This document shows positions 48,392 through 58,012 of a DNA stretch of 64,000 nt, one piece after another. This stretch comes from Flagellimonas oceanensis (lineage in GTDB: Bacteria > Bacteroidota > Bacteroidia > Flavobacteriales > Flavobacteriaceae), in NCBI RefSeq assembly GCF_003992595.1, contig NZ_RZNA01000052.1, positions 124,001 to 188,000 of the forward strand, read 5' to 3'. The notes below the pieces were generated by a model. The model was given only the letters and a program-made list of their open reading frames with translations, had not been told where the DNA came from and did not search any database. Numbering within the stretch: position 1 is the first letter of the stretch; each line of letters opens with the position of its first letter. A program made the position numbers and the translations under genes.

Positions 48392-51300
48392 ATGAAGAAA
48401 TTTTTACTTTTTGGATTATTATTATCTGCCTTGACTTCTTGGTCCCAAGTTACCATTGAGCCCTATCCCTTTGCAGTGGATGATGAGATAACCATTACCG
48501 TGGATGCCAACAGCAATGAAACGGACTGCAATGGATTGTCAAATCCGAACAAGGTCTATCTACACTCAGGTATTGGTAACGATGTAGACCCTTGGACCAC
48601 GGTCATTGGAAATTGGGGTCAGGATGATGGAATTGGCGAGATGACCGACAATGGAGACGGTACCTGGAGTATCACTCTTGTACCCGAAACCTATTACGGG
48701 TCAACTGCCGAGCAAGCCGATAATGCCACTCAAATGGGAATGGTATTTCGTAATGCAGCAGGCGATCAGGAGCTGAAGGATAATGGCTGTAACGATTTCT
48801 TTTTTGAGGTAGGGACCTTTCAACTGCAATTGAACAGTCCTACGGAAAGTTTGACCTTGTTGAATCCGGGAAATAATTTATCCATAGCCGCATCAAGTTC
48901 GGTGGTGGCGGATTTTACCTTGACCGTTAACGGTAACATCGTGGATACATCCATTGGAACCGAATATATCTACGATGATGTGAACATCACAGAAAATTCA
49001 CAGTATACCTTGGAAGCCGAAAGTGGAGGGGAAACCCGTACTGAAGGCTTCATGGTTGTGGTTAATGTGGAAGAAGAGGCAGTTCCCGTTGGAATGATGG
49101 ACGGCATCAATTTGGACCCAAACGATGATACATCCGCAACATTGGTCCTTTATGCGCCCGGGAAGGAGATCGTCCATCTCATTGGGGATTTCAACAATTG
49201 GACCATTGGAAATGATTACTTGCTGAAAAAGGACAGTGCCCAAAATCGTTTTTGGATAGAGTTGACAGGGCTTACCCCTCAAACCAATCATCTATATCAG
49301 TATGTAGTGGATGGGGAGATTACAGTGGCCGACCCATATTCCACCCTTATTTTGGATGAAAACAATGATTCGTACATAGATAATTTTACCTATCCAAATT
49401 TGCCAGAATACCCCACGGGACAAACAGAACACGCTGTTACGGTACTCAGAACGGGAGACCCGGAATACAATTGGGTTAATAATGATGTGGCATTGCCGAG
49501 CAAGACCGATTTGGTCGTTTATGAACTGTTGATAAGGGATTTTGATGAACTGCACAGTTTCGATGCCGTACGCGCTCGGTTGGATTATCTACAAGCGCTT
49601 GGTGTAAATGCCATAGAACTAATGCCCGTTTCCGAGTTTGATGGAAACGAAAGCTGGGGCTATAATCCATCCTTCCATATGGCCTTGGACAAATATTATG
49701 GGAATGCCGAAGCCTTCAAACAATTGGTGGATGAATGCCACGGCAGGGGCATGGCTGTTATTTTGGACGTCGTTTTCAACCATGCTACGGGACAAAACCC
49801 ATATTATCGACTATGGAATACCGACAACGGAGGTTATGGAGGAGCAGCTAGCGGGGAAAGTCCATTTTTCAATGCAGAACAGACCCATTCCTACAATGTT
49901 TTCAACGATTTCAACCATAGCCAACAAGCCGCCCAGGATTATGTGAAACGTATTTCACAGTTTTGGATTGAGGAATATAATATTGATGGTTATCGCTGGG
50001 ATTTGACCAAAGGTTTTACCCAAAACTGCACTGCTTCCGATGAAGGCTGCACGGGCAGTTATCAAGCTGATAGGGTTGCCGTACTCAAAGAATATGCGGA
50101 CTATCAATGGGAGGTCAACGAGGATTTCTTGGTCATTTTTGAGCATTTGGGTACCAATGAGGAAGAAACCGAGTGGGCCGAATATCGATTGGATGAAGGC
50201 AAGGGAATCATGTTGTGGGGCAATCTTAATGGTCCATACAGTGAGGCGGCTATGGGTTGGAACGACAACTCTGATTTCTCGTGGGTATCCTATCTAAACC
50301 GAAACTGGACGGTTCCTTCCAACGTGTCTTATATGGAAAGTCATGATGAGGAGCGCATGATGTATCGTAACCTGAATTACGGAAATGCATCAGGCGATTA
50401 CAATATACAGGAACTCTCCACCGCTTTGGACAGATTGGAACTGGCAGGAGCCTTCTTCTTTACCATTCCGGGTCCGAAAATGATCTGGCAATTCGGGGAA
50501 CTGGGATACGATTACTCCATAGACTACAACGGAAGAATCGGGAACAAACCCATCCGGTGGGATTATTTCGACAATGCCGATAGAAAAGAGGTATACGACA
50601 CATGGTCGGACCTAAACCTTTTGGCAGTGGAAGAACCCATTTTTGAAACCGCTGATTTTTTCTTGGATGCGGATAGTTCCACTGGCTTAAAAACCATTCA
50701 TTTAACCAATGCTTCAGCAGGAGTTGATGAAATTGGTTACGTGACCATTGTGGGGAACTTTGGAGTGGAAGAACAGGAAATCGACCCAAAATTTCAAGAA
50801 ACAGGCGTATGGTACGAGTTTTTGGTGAACAATCTAAAACATGTCGTGGTCGATGTGAACGAACCGTTGGTTCTGGCTCCAGGGGAGTATCGCATATTTG
50901 GCAACAACCCAACTGGCCTTTTTCCAAACGATAATCCACCCGATGAAGATTCCGATGGGGTTGTTGATGCTAACGATCTTTGTCCAGGCACAACTCTCGG
51001 TGCAGTGGTAAATGTAGATGGTTGTGAGGTTTTTTCCTTGCCAGAGGAGAACTTTACTGTAATGACCAGCAGCGAAACCTGTAGAGGAAGCAACAATGGA
51101 AGCATAACAGTCACGGCTATCGAGTCACTCGCTTATACAGCGAGCTTATCAGGGAGTACAGAGGAATCTGCCAATTTTGAGGATGAAGTTGTGTTCGAAA
51201 ACTTATCAGCAGGAAGCTATGAACTTTGTATCACGGTTTCTGGACAATCCAACTACCAGCAATGCTATGCATTGACCATTACAGAACCTGAGTCCTTGGA

Positions 51301-51754
51301 GGTGTATTCCAATGTCAACAAGAATAGTAATGTACTTTCCTTGGAACTCAAGGGTTCCGATTTTTATACGGTTCAAATCAATGATGAGGTGTATTTGACA
51401 TCCAAGGGGTCATTCGAAATGAAGCTGAATCAATCGGTGAACAAGATGAAGGTATCTACCGATAAAGATTGCCAAGGAGTGTCCGAAGAAACGTTTTTGC
51501 TAGCAGATAAGGCAACAGCCTACCCGAATCCCATAGTTGATGAAAATACCGTGTCGGTCGATCTTGGTTTTGATATCAATAATGAAATGAACGTTCAAGT
51601 TTTTGATTTGAACGGAAAGCTCCATTGTTCCAACAGTATCGAAGCACAGTTTGGCAAATTTGACATCGACCTATCCGGTTTTGCCAATGGCATGTACTTT
51701 ATTAAAGTATCCGGCAAGGAAACGTCACACGAATTTAAAATCATAAAACAATGA
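48392..51754 (+). CDS. Large secreted GH13 alpha-amylase with T9SS tag
   Basis: A 1120-residue surface or secreted enzyme that starts starch breakdown. Order: signal peptide (1-19); starch-binding-like domain (20-150); linker; CBM48-like domain (about 235-330, LVLYAPGKEIVHLIGDFNNW); GH13 barrel (about 370-740) with Asp537 in GYRWDL, Glu584 in IFEHLG and Asp652 in ESHDEE; a TSP3-like Asp-rich segment (DEDSDGVVDANDLCPG); a SprB-like repeat (SSETCRGSNNGSITV); and a type IX C-terminal domain (AYPNPIVDENT ... GMYFIKV). All catalytic residues are present. The next gene overlaps its end by 4 bases. Confidence 0.93.
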   Translation: MKKFLLFGLLLSALTSWSQVTIEPYPFAVDDEITITVDANSNETDCNGLSNPNKVYLHSGIGNDVDPWTTVIGNWGQDDGIGEMTDNGDGTWSITLVPETYYGSTAEQADNATQMGMVFRNAAGDQELKDNGCNDFFFEVGTFQLQLNSPTESLTLLNPGNNLSIAASSSVVADFTLTVNGNIVDTSIGTEYIYDDVNITENSQYTLEAESGGETRTEGFMVVVNVEEEAVPVGMMDGINLDPNDDTSATLVLYAPGKEIVHLIGDFNNWTIGNDYLLKKDSAQNRFWIELTGLTPQTNHLYQYVVDGEITVADPYSTLILDENNDSYIDNFTYPNLPEYPTGQTEHAVTVLRTGDPEYNWVNNDVALPSKTDLVVYELLIRDFDELHSFDAVRARLDYLQALGVNAIELMPVSEFDGNESWGYNPSFHMALDKYYGNAEAFKQLVDECHGRGMAVILDVVFNHATGQNPYYRLWNTDNGGYGGAASGESPFFNAEQTHSYNVFNDFNHSQQAAQDYVKRISQFWIEEYNIDGYRWDLTKGFTQNCTASDEGCTGSYQADRVAVLKEYADYQWEVNEDFLVIFEHLGTNEEETEWAEYRLDEGKGIMLWGNLNGPYSEAAMGWNDNSDFSWVSYLNRNWTVPSNVSYMESHDEERMMYRNLNYGNASGDYNIQELSTALDRLELAGAFFFTIPGPKMIWQFGELGYDYSIDYNGRIGNKPIRWDYFDNADRKEVYDTWSDLNLLAVEEPIFETADFFLDADSSTGLKTIHLTNASAGVDEIGYVTIVGNFGVEEQEIDPKFQETGVWYEFLVNNLKHVVVDVNEPLVLAPGEYRIFGNNPTGLFPNDNPPDEDSDGVVDANDLCPGTTLGAVVNVDGCEVFSLPEENFTVMTSSETCRGSNNGSITVTAIESLAYTASLSGSTEESANFEDEVVFENLSAGSYELCITVSGQSNYQQCYALTITEPESLEVYSNVNKNSNVLSLELKGSDFYTVQINDEVYLTSKGSFEMKLNQSVNKMKVSTDKDCQGVSEETFLLADKATAYPNPIVDENTVSVDLGFDINNEMNVQVFDLNGKLHCSNSIEAQFGKFDIDLSGFANGMYFIKVSGKETSHEFKIIKQ

Positions 51755-52461
51755 AAATAGTCTATAAATATCTCGTTCTTTTCATGGTGTTGCCGCTATT
51801 TTCTTGTGGAGGTGGAGGCGATGACCCAACACCACCTGAACCTGAACCAGAGGTGCCCGCTCCATCGGCAGCCACATTGATTTATCCAGATAATAACGAG
51901 GCGTGCACCGAGGGAGTATTGGTTTCCGAAACTGAGAGCCAGGTTACTTTTGAGTGGACAGCTTCTGAAAATACAGATACCTATACCCTTGTGTTGACCA
52001 ATCTGGAGACTGGGGCGGAAAGCTCTACCAACACATCAAATATTGATATTCAGGTAACGTTGGAGCGAGGCACTGCCTATTCATGGTCGATTGTCTCCAG
52101 TGCTGAGGGAACCAATGAAACGGCTTCAAGCGAAATATGGCGTTTTTACAATGCAGGAGCCGCCATAGAAAATTATGCACCTTTCCCGGCATACGAACCT
52201 TACCCAAGAATGGGGGAAGCCATTAATGCTGGAACAATCAGTTTAGCATGGGAAGGAGCGGATTTGGATGGGGATGCCTTGTCCTACACCATTTATTTGG
52301 GTACATCAAGTCCGCCAAGCTCAGTTTTGGGGGAAACAGATGCAAATAGTTTTGAGACCACCATAAATGCTGATACGGTTTATTATTGGCAAGTGGTCAC
52401 TGTGGATAGTGCAGGAAATAGTTCCACATCAGAAATTTTTGAGTTTAAGACCAACCCTTGA
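51751..52461 (+). CDS. Fibronectin III-like lipoprotein of the alpha-glucan locus
   Basis: A 236-residue lipoprotein with lipobox LFSC followed by a Gly/Asp/Pro/Glu-rich stalk (residues 21-45), then two Fn3-like domains: VTFEWTASENTDTYTLVL in the first and ISLAWEGADLDGDALSYTIYL in the second, with the Fn3 W and Y positions conserved. It probably stands on the surface and may help bind glycan or hold the amylase. It overlaps the amylase gene by 4 bases and ends the operon. Confidence 0.8.
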   Translation: MKIVYKYLVLFMVLPLFSCGGGGDDPTPPEPEPEVPAPSAATLIYPDNNEACTEGVLVSETESQVTFEWTASENTDTYTLVLTNLETGAESSTNTSNIDIQVTLERGTAYSWSIVSSAEGTNETASSEIWRFYNAGAAIENYAPFPAYEPYPRMGEAINAGTISLAWEGADLDGDALSYTIYLGTSSPPSSVLGETDANSFETTINADTVYYWQVVTVDSAGNSSTSEIFEFKTNP

Positions 52462-52484
52462 AATGGTCTTTTAGTTTAGTTGGG

Positions 52485-52505
52485 ATAGGGGCTTTTTGCC
52501 CCTAT
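52485..52505. terminator. Terminator of the sus operon
   Basis: ATAGGGGC-TTTTT-GCCCCTAT followed by a T-run, between the convergent Fn3-like gene and purU. Good intrinsic terminator on the plus strand. Confidence 0.88.
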
Positions 52506-52519
52506 TTTTTTGGTTGTGA

Positions 52520-53377
52520 TCAAGAAAAAATAACGGTCTTGTTGTTGTAGACCATTGTTTTCCGTGCTACGTGAAGCTGCACGGCACGTGAAAGGACTAT
52601 GCGTTCCAAATCCCTTCCCTTCGCTATGAAATCCTTGACGGCGTGGGTATGCGAAACCGTAGTGACGTCCTGTTCGATAATGGGTCCTGCATCCAAATCT
52701 TCGGTAACATAATGGCTGGTGGCACCGATGATCTTTACGCCCCTTTCAAATGCAGCATGATAGGGTTTTGCACCAGCAAAGGCAGGCAAAAAAGAGTGGT
52801 GGATATTGATTATTTTCTGCGGAAACACATCAATTACCTTTGGTGATACAATCTGCATGTACCTGGCCAAAACTATAAAGTCTACCTCGTACTGCTCCAA
52901 AAGTTCCAACTGTTTGTCCTCTGCTTCACTCTTGGTCGCTTTGGTCACAGGGATATGGTAATAGGGAATATCAAACTGCTCTGCGACATACTCCAAGTCC
53001 TTGTGGTTGCTCAAAATAAAAGGGATGTCCACAGCTAGTTCGCCCGAGTTGTATCGGCTCAGTAAATCATACAGGCAATGGTTGTACTTGGATACGAAAA
53101 TGGCCATTTTGGGTCGGTACACATCGGTATAGGCATCCCATTCCATATGGAATTTGGTGGCCAACTCTTTTCCGAAATCCTTCTTGAACTGAGATAGGTC
53201 CAATTCCTGCTCAAATTCACTCTTCAAACGCATAAAAAACACGCCCGCTTGTTTGTCCACATGCTGGTCCAAATAGACCACGTTTCCCTTTTGCTGATGG
53301 ATAAAAGTGGTTACGGAGCGGATGATTCCCGATTGGTCGGGGCAGTTGATGAGAATGGTCAGTTTCATTGGACACAT
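52520..53377 (-). CDS. purU: Formyltetrahydrofolate deformylase
   Basis: A 285-residue cytoplasmic enzyme that hydrolyses 10-formyl-THF to formate and THF, feeding PurT and balancing the one-carbon pool. The N-terminal ACT domain (ILINCPDQSGIIRSVTTFIH) is followed by the formyltransferase-like domain with the Asn-His-Asp active site in INIHHSFLPAFAGAKPYHAAFERG and HYVTEDLDAGPII. The start may be the ATG at 53377 or at 53368 (MKLTILIN). Divergent from the mutase gene. Confidence 0.94.
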   Translation of the reverse strand: MCPMKLTILINCPDQSGIIRSVTTFIHQQKGNVVYLDQHVDKQAGVFFMRLKSEFEQELDLSQFKKDFGKELATKFHMEWDAYTDVYRPKMAIFVSKYNHCLYDLLSRYNSGELAVDIPFILSNHKDLEYVAEQFDIPYYHIPVTKATKSEAEDKQLELLEQYEVDFIVLARYMQIVSPKVIDVFPQKIINIHHSFLPAFAGAKPYHAAFERGVKIIGATSHYVTEDLDAGPIIEQDVTTVSHTHAVKDFIAKGRDLERIVLSRAVQLHVARKTMVYNNKTVIFS

Positions 53378-53510
53378 TTAGGGGGATAAAATTATGGTAT
53401 TCAAAAAAGGAAGCCCAAACATTTATTATTTTTTGTATAATCTTAATCAAAACCAATTTTCAGTTGCATTTTCTGTAAATTGCAGTGCAAAATCAGACCT
53501 TTTATTGCAG

Positions 53511-56500
53511 ATGGAACAAATTAAACCCTACACGCCCAAACACAAAATAAGAATTGTTACCGCGGCCTCCCTATTTGATGGACACGACGCGGCCATCAAT
53601 ATTATGCGAAGAATCATCCAGGCCACTGGGGTAGAGGTGATTCATTTGGGGCACGATAGGAGTGTTGCCGAAGTCGTGGACTGTGCCATTCAAGAGGATG
53701 CCAATGCCATTGCAATGACCTCATACCAAGGGGGGCATAACGAATACTTCCGTTACATGTTCGATTTACTGAAGGAAAGAGGGGCTGGTCACATCAAAAT
53801 ATTTGGCGGTGGTGGCGGTGTCATCCTACCAGAAGAGATCAAGGAACTGATGGATTATGGTATCGAACGAATTTATTCCCCAGATGATGGCCGGGAAATG
53901 GGGCTTCAGGGAATGATCAATGATTTGGTGGAACGTTGTGATACTGAGGTTCCCGATTTGGATGTCCCCAAAGGGAAATCTTTGGAAGATGAATTGCAAG
54001 CAAAACGACCCAACACCTTGGCACGTTTGATCTCTTTGGCAGAGAACCGTCACGAAACGTTCGAGAAGTATCAAACCATTATTGAGAAAGAAGAAAATAG
54101 TGTTCCTGTTTTGGGGATTACCGGAACTGGCGGAGCCGGTAAGTCCAGTTTGGTAGATGAGCTGGTACGTCGATTTTTGATGGACTTTCCAGATAAACAC
54201 ATCGGAATTGTGTCTGTAGATCCATCTAAACGGAAAACAGGAGGTGCGCTTTTGGGGGATAGAATTCGAATGAACGCCATCGACAGTGATAGGGTATATA
54301 TGCGCTCCTTGGCGACAAGACAATCCAATTTGGCCTTGTCCAAGCATGTTTCAGAAGCGGTCCAAGTGCTGAAAGCGGCAAAATACGACCTGATTATTTT
54401 GGAAACCTCTGGAATTGGTCAATCCGATACCGAAATACTGGAGCATAGCGATGTATCGCTCTATGTAATGACGCCCGAATTTGGTGCAGCAACTCAATTG
54501 GAGAAAATTGATATGTTGGACTTCGCCGATATTGTTGCCATCAACAAGTTTGATAAACGTGGGGCTTTGGACGCCATTCGCGATGTAAAAAAGCAATACG
54601 CCCGTAACCACGGCTTGTGGCATACCAATGAAGATGAACTTCCCATTTTTGGGACCATTGCTTCGCAGTTCAATGATCCAGGAATGAACAGTCTCTATAA
54701 AATGGTAATGGACACCTTGGTGGAAAAAGCAGGTTCCAGTTTAAATTCCACCATCGAGATTACCCAGGAAATGTCGGAGAAAATTTATGTGATCCCGCCC
54801 TCTAGAACGCGGTATTTATCAGAAATAGCTGAAAACAATAGAGGTTATGATGTCAAAGTGAAGGAAGAAGCCAAAATAGCCCAGAAGCTGTATGGTATCT
54901 TTTTAACGCTGGCATCGGCCATGGAAATGGACCAAGAGGAAGCCGAAAGATTATGTTTGGATAAAGCTGGTTTGAATGAAGAGGAAATTGAGAGGCACAT
55001 CAAAAATGAGGAATCCAAGGAATTGATAAATCTCCTCATCAAAGAATTTGATCGAGTCAAGATGCACTTGAACCCTCATCATTGGGAAGCCATTTTAAAA
55101 TGGAAGGAAAAGGTTGCCCGTTATAAAGCGGAAATCTACTCCTTCAAAGTGCGGGACAAGGAAGTGAACATAAAAACACATACCGAATCATTGTCGCATA
55201 GCCAGATTCCTAAAGTTTCCTTGCCCAAATACAAAGCTTGGGGCGATATTTTACAATGGATATTACAAGAAAATGTTCCAGGTGAATTTCCATATACTGC
55301 AGGACTTTATCCTTTCAAAAGGGAAGGGGAGGACCCGACCCGAATGTTTGCAGGCGAAGGTGGTCCGGAGCGCACCAATCGCCGGTTCCATTATGTGAGT
55401 ATGGATATGCCCGCCAAACGCTTGTCCACTGCTTTTGATTCGGTGACTTTATATGGAAACGACCCCGACCACCGACCGGATATCTATGGAAAAATAGGAA
55501 ACGCTGGAGTTTCTATTTGTTGTTTGGATGATGCTAAAAAGCTGTATTCTGGGTTCGACCTGAGTAGTCCAATGACCTCGGTGAGTATGACCATCAATGG
55601 TCCTGCACCGATGATCTTGGCCTTTTTTATGAACGCAGCCATAGATCAAAACTGCGAGAAGTATATCAAGGAAAATGGCTTGGAAAAGGAGGTCGAAGAT
55701 AAAATCAAAACCATTTTTAAGGATAAAGGAATAGCGCAGCCCTCTTATTATGGTGAACTTCCCGAAGGGAACAATGGTCTTGGTTTGATGTTGTTGGGCG
55801 TAACGGGAGACCAAGTGCTACCTGAAAACGTTTACCAAGAAATAAAAACTAAGACGCTGAACCAAGTTAGAGGCACGGTACAGGCCGATATTTTAAAAGA
55901 GGACCAGGCGCAGAACACCTGTATTTTTTCTACCGAATTCGCGTTACGTTTGATGGGGGATGTGCAGGAATATTTTATTGAACAACAGGTGCGCAATTTC
56001 TACTCGGTCTCCATATCTGGCTATCATATTGCCGAGGCGGGTGCCAACCCCATTACACAGTTGGCCTTTACACTTTCCAATGGTTTTACCTATGTGGAAT
56101 ATTACCTGAGCCGCGGCATGGACATCAATAAGTTTGGTCCCAACCTTTCGTTTTTCTTTTCCAACGGCGTAGACCCGGAATATGCGGTTATTGGGCGCGT
56201 AGCTCGACGCATTTGGTCCAAGGCCCTAAAAGAAAAATATGGAGCCAATCCCAGGGCACAGATGTTGAAATATCACATCCAAACCTCAGGACGGAGCTTG
56301 CACGCCCAGGAAATCGACTTCAACGATATACGTACCACCCTTCAGGCATTGTATGCCATTTATGATAATTGCAATTCCTTGCACACCAATGCGTATGATG
56401 AAGCTATCACCACGCCGACAGAGGAGTCCGTCCGTAGGGCGATGGCGATACAATTGATCATCAACAAAGAATTGGGTCTGGCCAAAAATGAAAATCCAAT

Positions 56501-56969
56501 ACAAGGGTCATTCATTATTGAGGAGCTTACCGATTTGGTAGAGGAGGCCGTTTTACTGGAGTTTGATAGAATTACGGAACGTGGTGGCGTACTTGGTGCT
56601 ATGGAAACAATGTACCAACGTTCCAAGATTCAAGAAGAAAGCCTTCATTATGAAACCTTGAAGCATTCTGGGGAGTATCCTATTATTGGGGTAAACACAT
56701 TTTTGAGCTCCAAAGGTTCGCCGACTATTTTACCTGCAGAGGTGATTCGCGCTACCGAAACGGAAAAGGAAAATCAGATAAAGACCTTGCAGAATCTTCA
56801 TAAGCGCGAAGCTGATGAAGCCGCGAAACAGTTGAACGAACTTCAGGAGGTCGCTATCAAGAATGAGAACATTTTTGAAAAATTGATGGAAGCCGCCAAA
56901 TATTGCTCACTAGGACAAATTACGGAAGCATTGTTCCAAGTAGGAGGGCAGTACCGAAGAAATATGTAA
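53511..56969 (+). CDS. icmF: Fused B12-dependent acyl-CoA mutase (IcmF type)
   Basis: A protein of about 1152 residues that fuses three parts: a cobalamin-binding domain (about 12-145) with DGHDAA at 23-28 and the GGGGGV motif; a MeaB-like G-protein chaperone with Walker [10 protein letters not shown] at about 205-213; and a mutase barrel from about residue 590 to the end, with [23 protein letters not shown] and [11 protein letters not shown]. IcmF interconverts isobutyryl-CoA and butyryl-CoA, and some also isovaleryl-CoA and pivalyl-CoA. The start is placed at the ATG at 53511 (MEQIKPYTP), since the 39 extra residues from 53394 do not look like part of the domain. Confidence 0.92.
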   Translation: MEQIKPYTPKHKIRIVTAASLFDGHDAAINIMRRIIQATGVEVIHLGHDRSVAEVVDCAIQEDANAIAMTSYQGGHNEYFRYMFDLLKERGAGHIKIFGGGGGVILPEEIKELMDYGIERIYSPDDGREMGLQGMINDLVERCDTEVPDLDVPKGKSLEDELQAKRPNTLARLISLAENRHETFEKYQTIIEKEENSVPVLGITGTGGAGKSSLVDELVRRFLMDFPDKHIGIVSVDPSKRKTGGALLGDRIRMNAIDSDRVYMRSLATRQSNLALSKHVSEAVQVLKAAKYDLIILETSGIGQSDTEILEHSDVSLYVMTPEFGAATQLEKIDMLDFADIVAINKFDKRGALDAIRDVKKQYARNHGLWHTNEDELPIFGTIASQFNDPGMNSLYKMVMDTLVEKAGSSLNSTIEITQEMSEKIYVIPPSRTRYLSEIAENNRGYDVKVKEEAKIAQKLYGIFLTLASAMEMDQEEAERLCLDKAGLNEEEIERHIKNEESKELINLLIKEFDRVKMHLNPHHWEAILKWKEKVARYKAEIYSFKVRDKEVNIKTHTESLSHSQIPKVSLPKYKAWGDILQWILQENVPGEFPYTAGLYPFKREGEDPTRMFAGEGGPERTNRRFHYVSMDMPAKRLSTAFDSVTLYGNDPDHRPDIYGKIGNAGVSICCLDDAKKLYSGFDLSSPMTSVSMTINGPAPMILAFFMNAAIDQNCEKYIKENGLEKEVEDKIKTIFKDKGIAQPSYYGELPEGNNGLGLMLLGVTGDQVLPENVYQEIKTKTLNQVRGTVQADILKEDQAQNTCIFSTEFALRLMGDVQEYFIEQQVRNFYSVSISGYHIAEAGANPITQLAFTLSNGFTYVEYYLSRGMDINKFGPNLSFFFSNGVDPEYAVIGRVARRIWSKALKEKYGANPRAQMLKYHIQTSGRSLHAQEIDFNDIRTTLQALYAIYDNCNSLHTNAYDEAITTPTEESVRRAMAIQLIINKELGLAKNENPIQGSFIIEELTDLVEEAVLLEFDRITERGGVLGAMETMYQRSKIQEESLHYETLKHSGEYPIIGVNTFLSSKGSPTILPAEVIRATETEKENQIKTLQNLHKREADEAAKQLNELQEVAIKNENIFEKLMEAAKYCSLGQITEALFQVGGQYRRNM

Positions 56970-56975
56970 AGGGAA

Positions 56976-57383
56976 TCAATCGTTTTTGTTGATCAAGGAC
57001 TTTCTCCATTTTTTAAAGGAAACACGGAATATGCGAATCTCTTTTCTTAGAAGGTTCAAGTATTCCTTCTCTTTGACCCCGTCGCGTTCCAAACCATTAC
57101 AATAGGCCAAAATATTGCGGGTCATGATGTTTACGTAGGAAAGACTTCTCATACGAACGGATGGGCAATTGCTCAATGCAGCCTGTTCTACCTCTTTGGT
57201 GATCAAATCGGCATCGGCCAATAAGGATTTGGAAATATCATCCCGGAAAGAATCTATTTTGCGCAAGGACAAAATCTCCCTGTTCTGGGCAAAATAAGCC
57301 GCAACCGCCTCGCTCATATCACGAAGGGCCAAAGATCTACGGTATACACCAAGGGAGTTAAGAGAATTTCTCTCCATTTTCAT
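56976..57383 (-). CDS. Hypothetical helical protein
   Basis: A 135-residue, mainly helical and basic cytoplasmic protein (YRRSLALRDMSEAVAAYFAQN, then SVRMRSLSYVNIMTRNILAYCN) that I do not assign to a named family. No signal peptide or metal motif. It is convergent with the mutase gene (6 bases apart) and divergent from the Lrp-type regulator. The start could be the first or third codon (both ATG). Confidence 0.6.
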   Translation of the reverse strand: MKMERNSLNSLGVYRRSLALRDMSEAVAAYFAQNREILSLRKIDSFRDDISKSLLADADLITKEVEQAALSNCPSVRMRSLSYVNIMTRNILAYCNGLERDGVKEKEYLNLLRKEIRIFRVSFKKWRKSLINKND

Positions 57384-57453
57384 AGCAATTTTGTAGTATA
57401 AAATTAAGCACGAATTAAATTTTTTTACTTTTGTTACTAAAGCAATTATTCGA

Positions 57454-57473
57454 TTTTACTTTCGATAGTAAAA
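57454..57473. promoter_or_regulatory. Palindrome before the Lrp-type gene
   Basis: TTTTACT-N6-AGTAAAA lies 24 bases before the regulator start. AT-rich dyads of this kind serve Lrp-type autoregulation. It also lies in the shared region with the divergent hypothetical gene. Confidence 0.5.
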
Positions 57474-57497
57474 AAGTAGTGGTAAATTTCTTTATAT

Positions 57498-57950
57498 ATG
57501 AAGATAGATGACTTGAATTGGCAAATATTGAACCATTTGCAGCAAAATGCGAGGGAGTCGTTTGCCAATATTGGAAGGAAAGTTGGGTTGACGCCACCGG
57601 CTGTAGCGGAACGTGTAAAAAAGATGGAAGACCTTGGAATCATCGAACGTTATGGTGCCAACATTTCCTATGTGGAAGCAGGGTATCAGCTCAAGGCCAT
57701 CATCATGTTACGGGCTTTTATGGGGAAGTTGAAACCCTTTTTGGACAAGGTGAAAACCTTTCAGGAGGTGGTGAACTGTTATCGGATAACGGGTAATGAG
57801 AACATTATCATGGAGGTGGTGCTTCGGGATCAATCCCATTTGGAGAAATTTATTGATGAGCTTATTGTGTACGGCGAATGTAGGACCCACATCGTGTTGT
57901 CCAATGTTGTAGCCAACTCGCCCATAAAAAAAAGTAGGGCCAATAAATAG
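57498..57950 (+). CDS. Lrp/AsnC family transcriptional regulator
   Basis: A 150-residue feast/famine regulator. The N-terminal HTH is LQQNARESFANIGRKVGLTPPAVAERVKKMEDLGII, and the C-terminal RAM (amino-acid binding) domain is AIIMLRAFMGKLKPFLDKV ... VVLRDQSHLEKFIDELI. It likely binds an amino acid and its own promoter. Target genes beyond neighbours are unknown. Confidence 0.92.
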   Translation: MKIDDLNWQILNHLQQNARESFANIGRKVGLTPPAVAERVKKMEDLGIIERYGANISYVEAGYQLKAIIMLRAFMGKLKPFLDKVKTFQEVVNCYRITGNENIIMEVVLRDQSHLEKFIDELIVYGECRTHIVLSNVVANSPIKKSRANK

Positions 57951-58012
57951 TTTTCTTGTTAAATTGATGAATGAGTGGCATACTTTGGCCAGATTTTTGT
58001 GAAATTAGTATT

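Noticed and set aside
53394..53510. Extra 39 residues at the N-terminus of the IcmF-type mutase
   Set aside because: The segment is low in family likeness, and the ATG at 53511 gives the usual start before the B12 domain.
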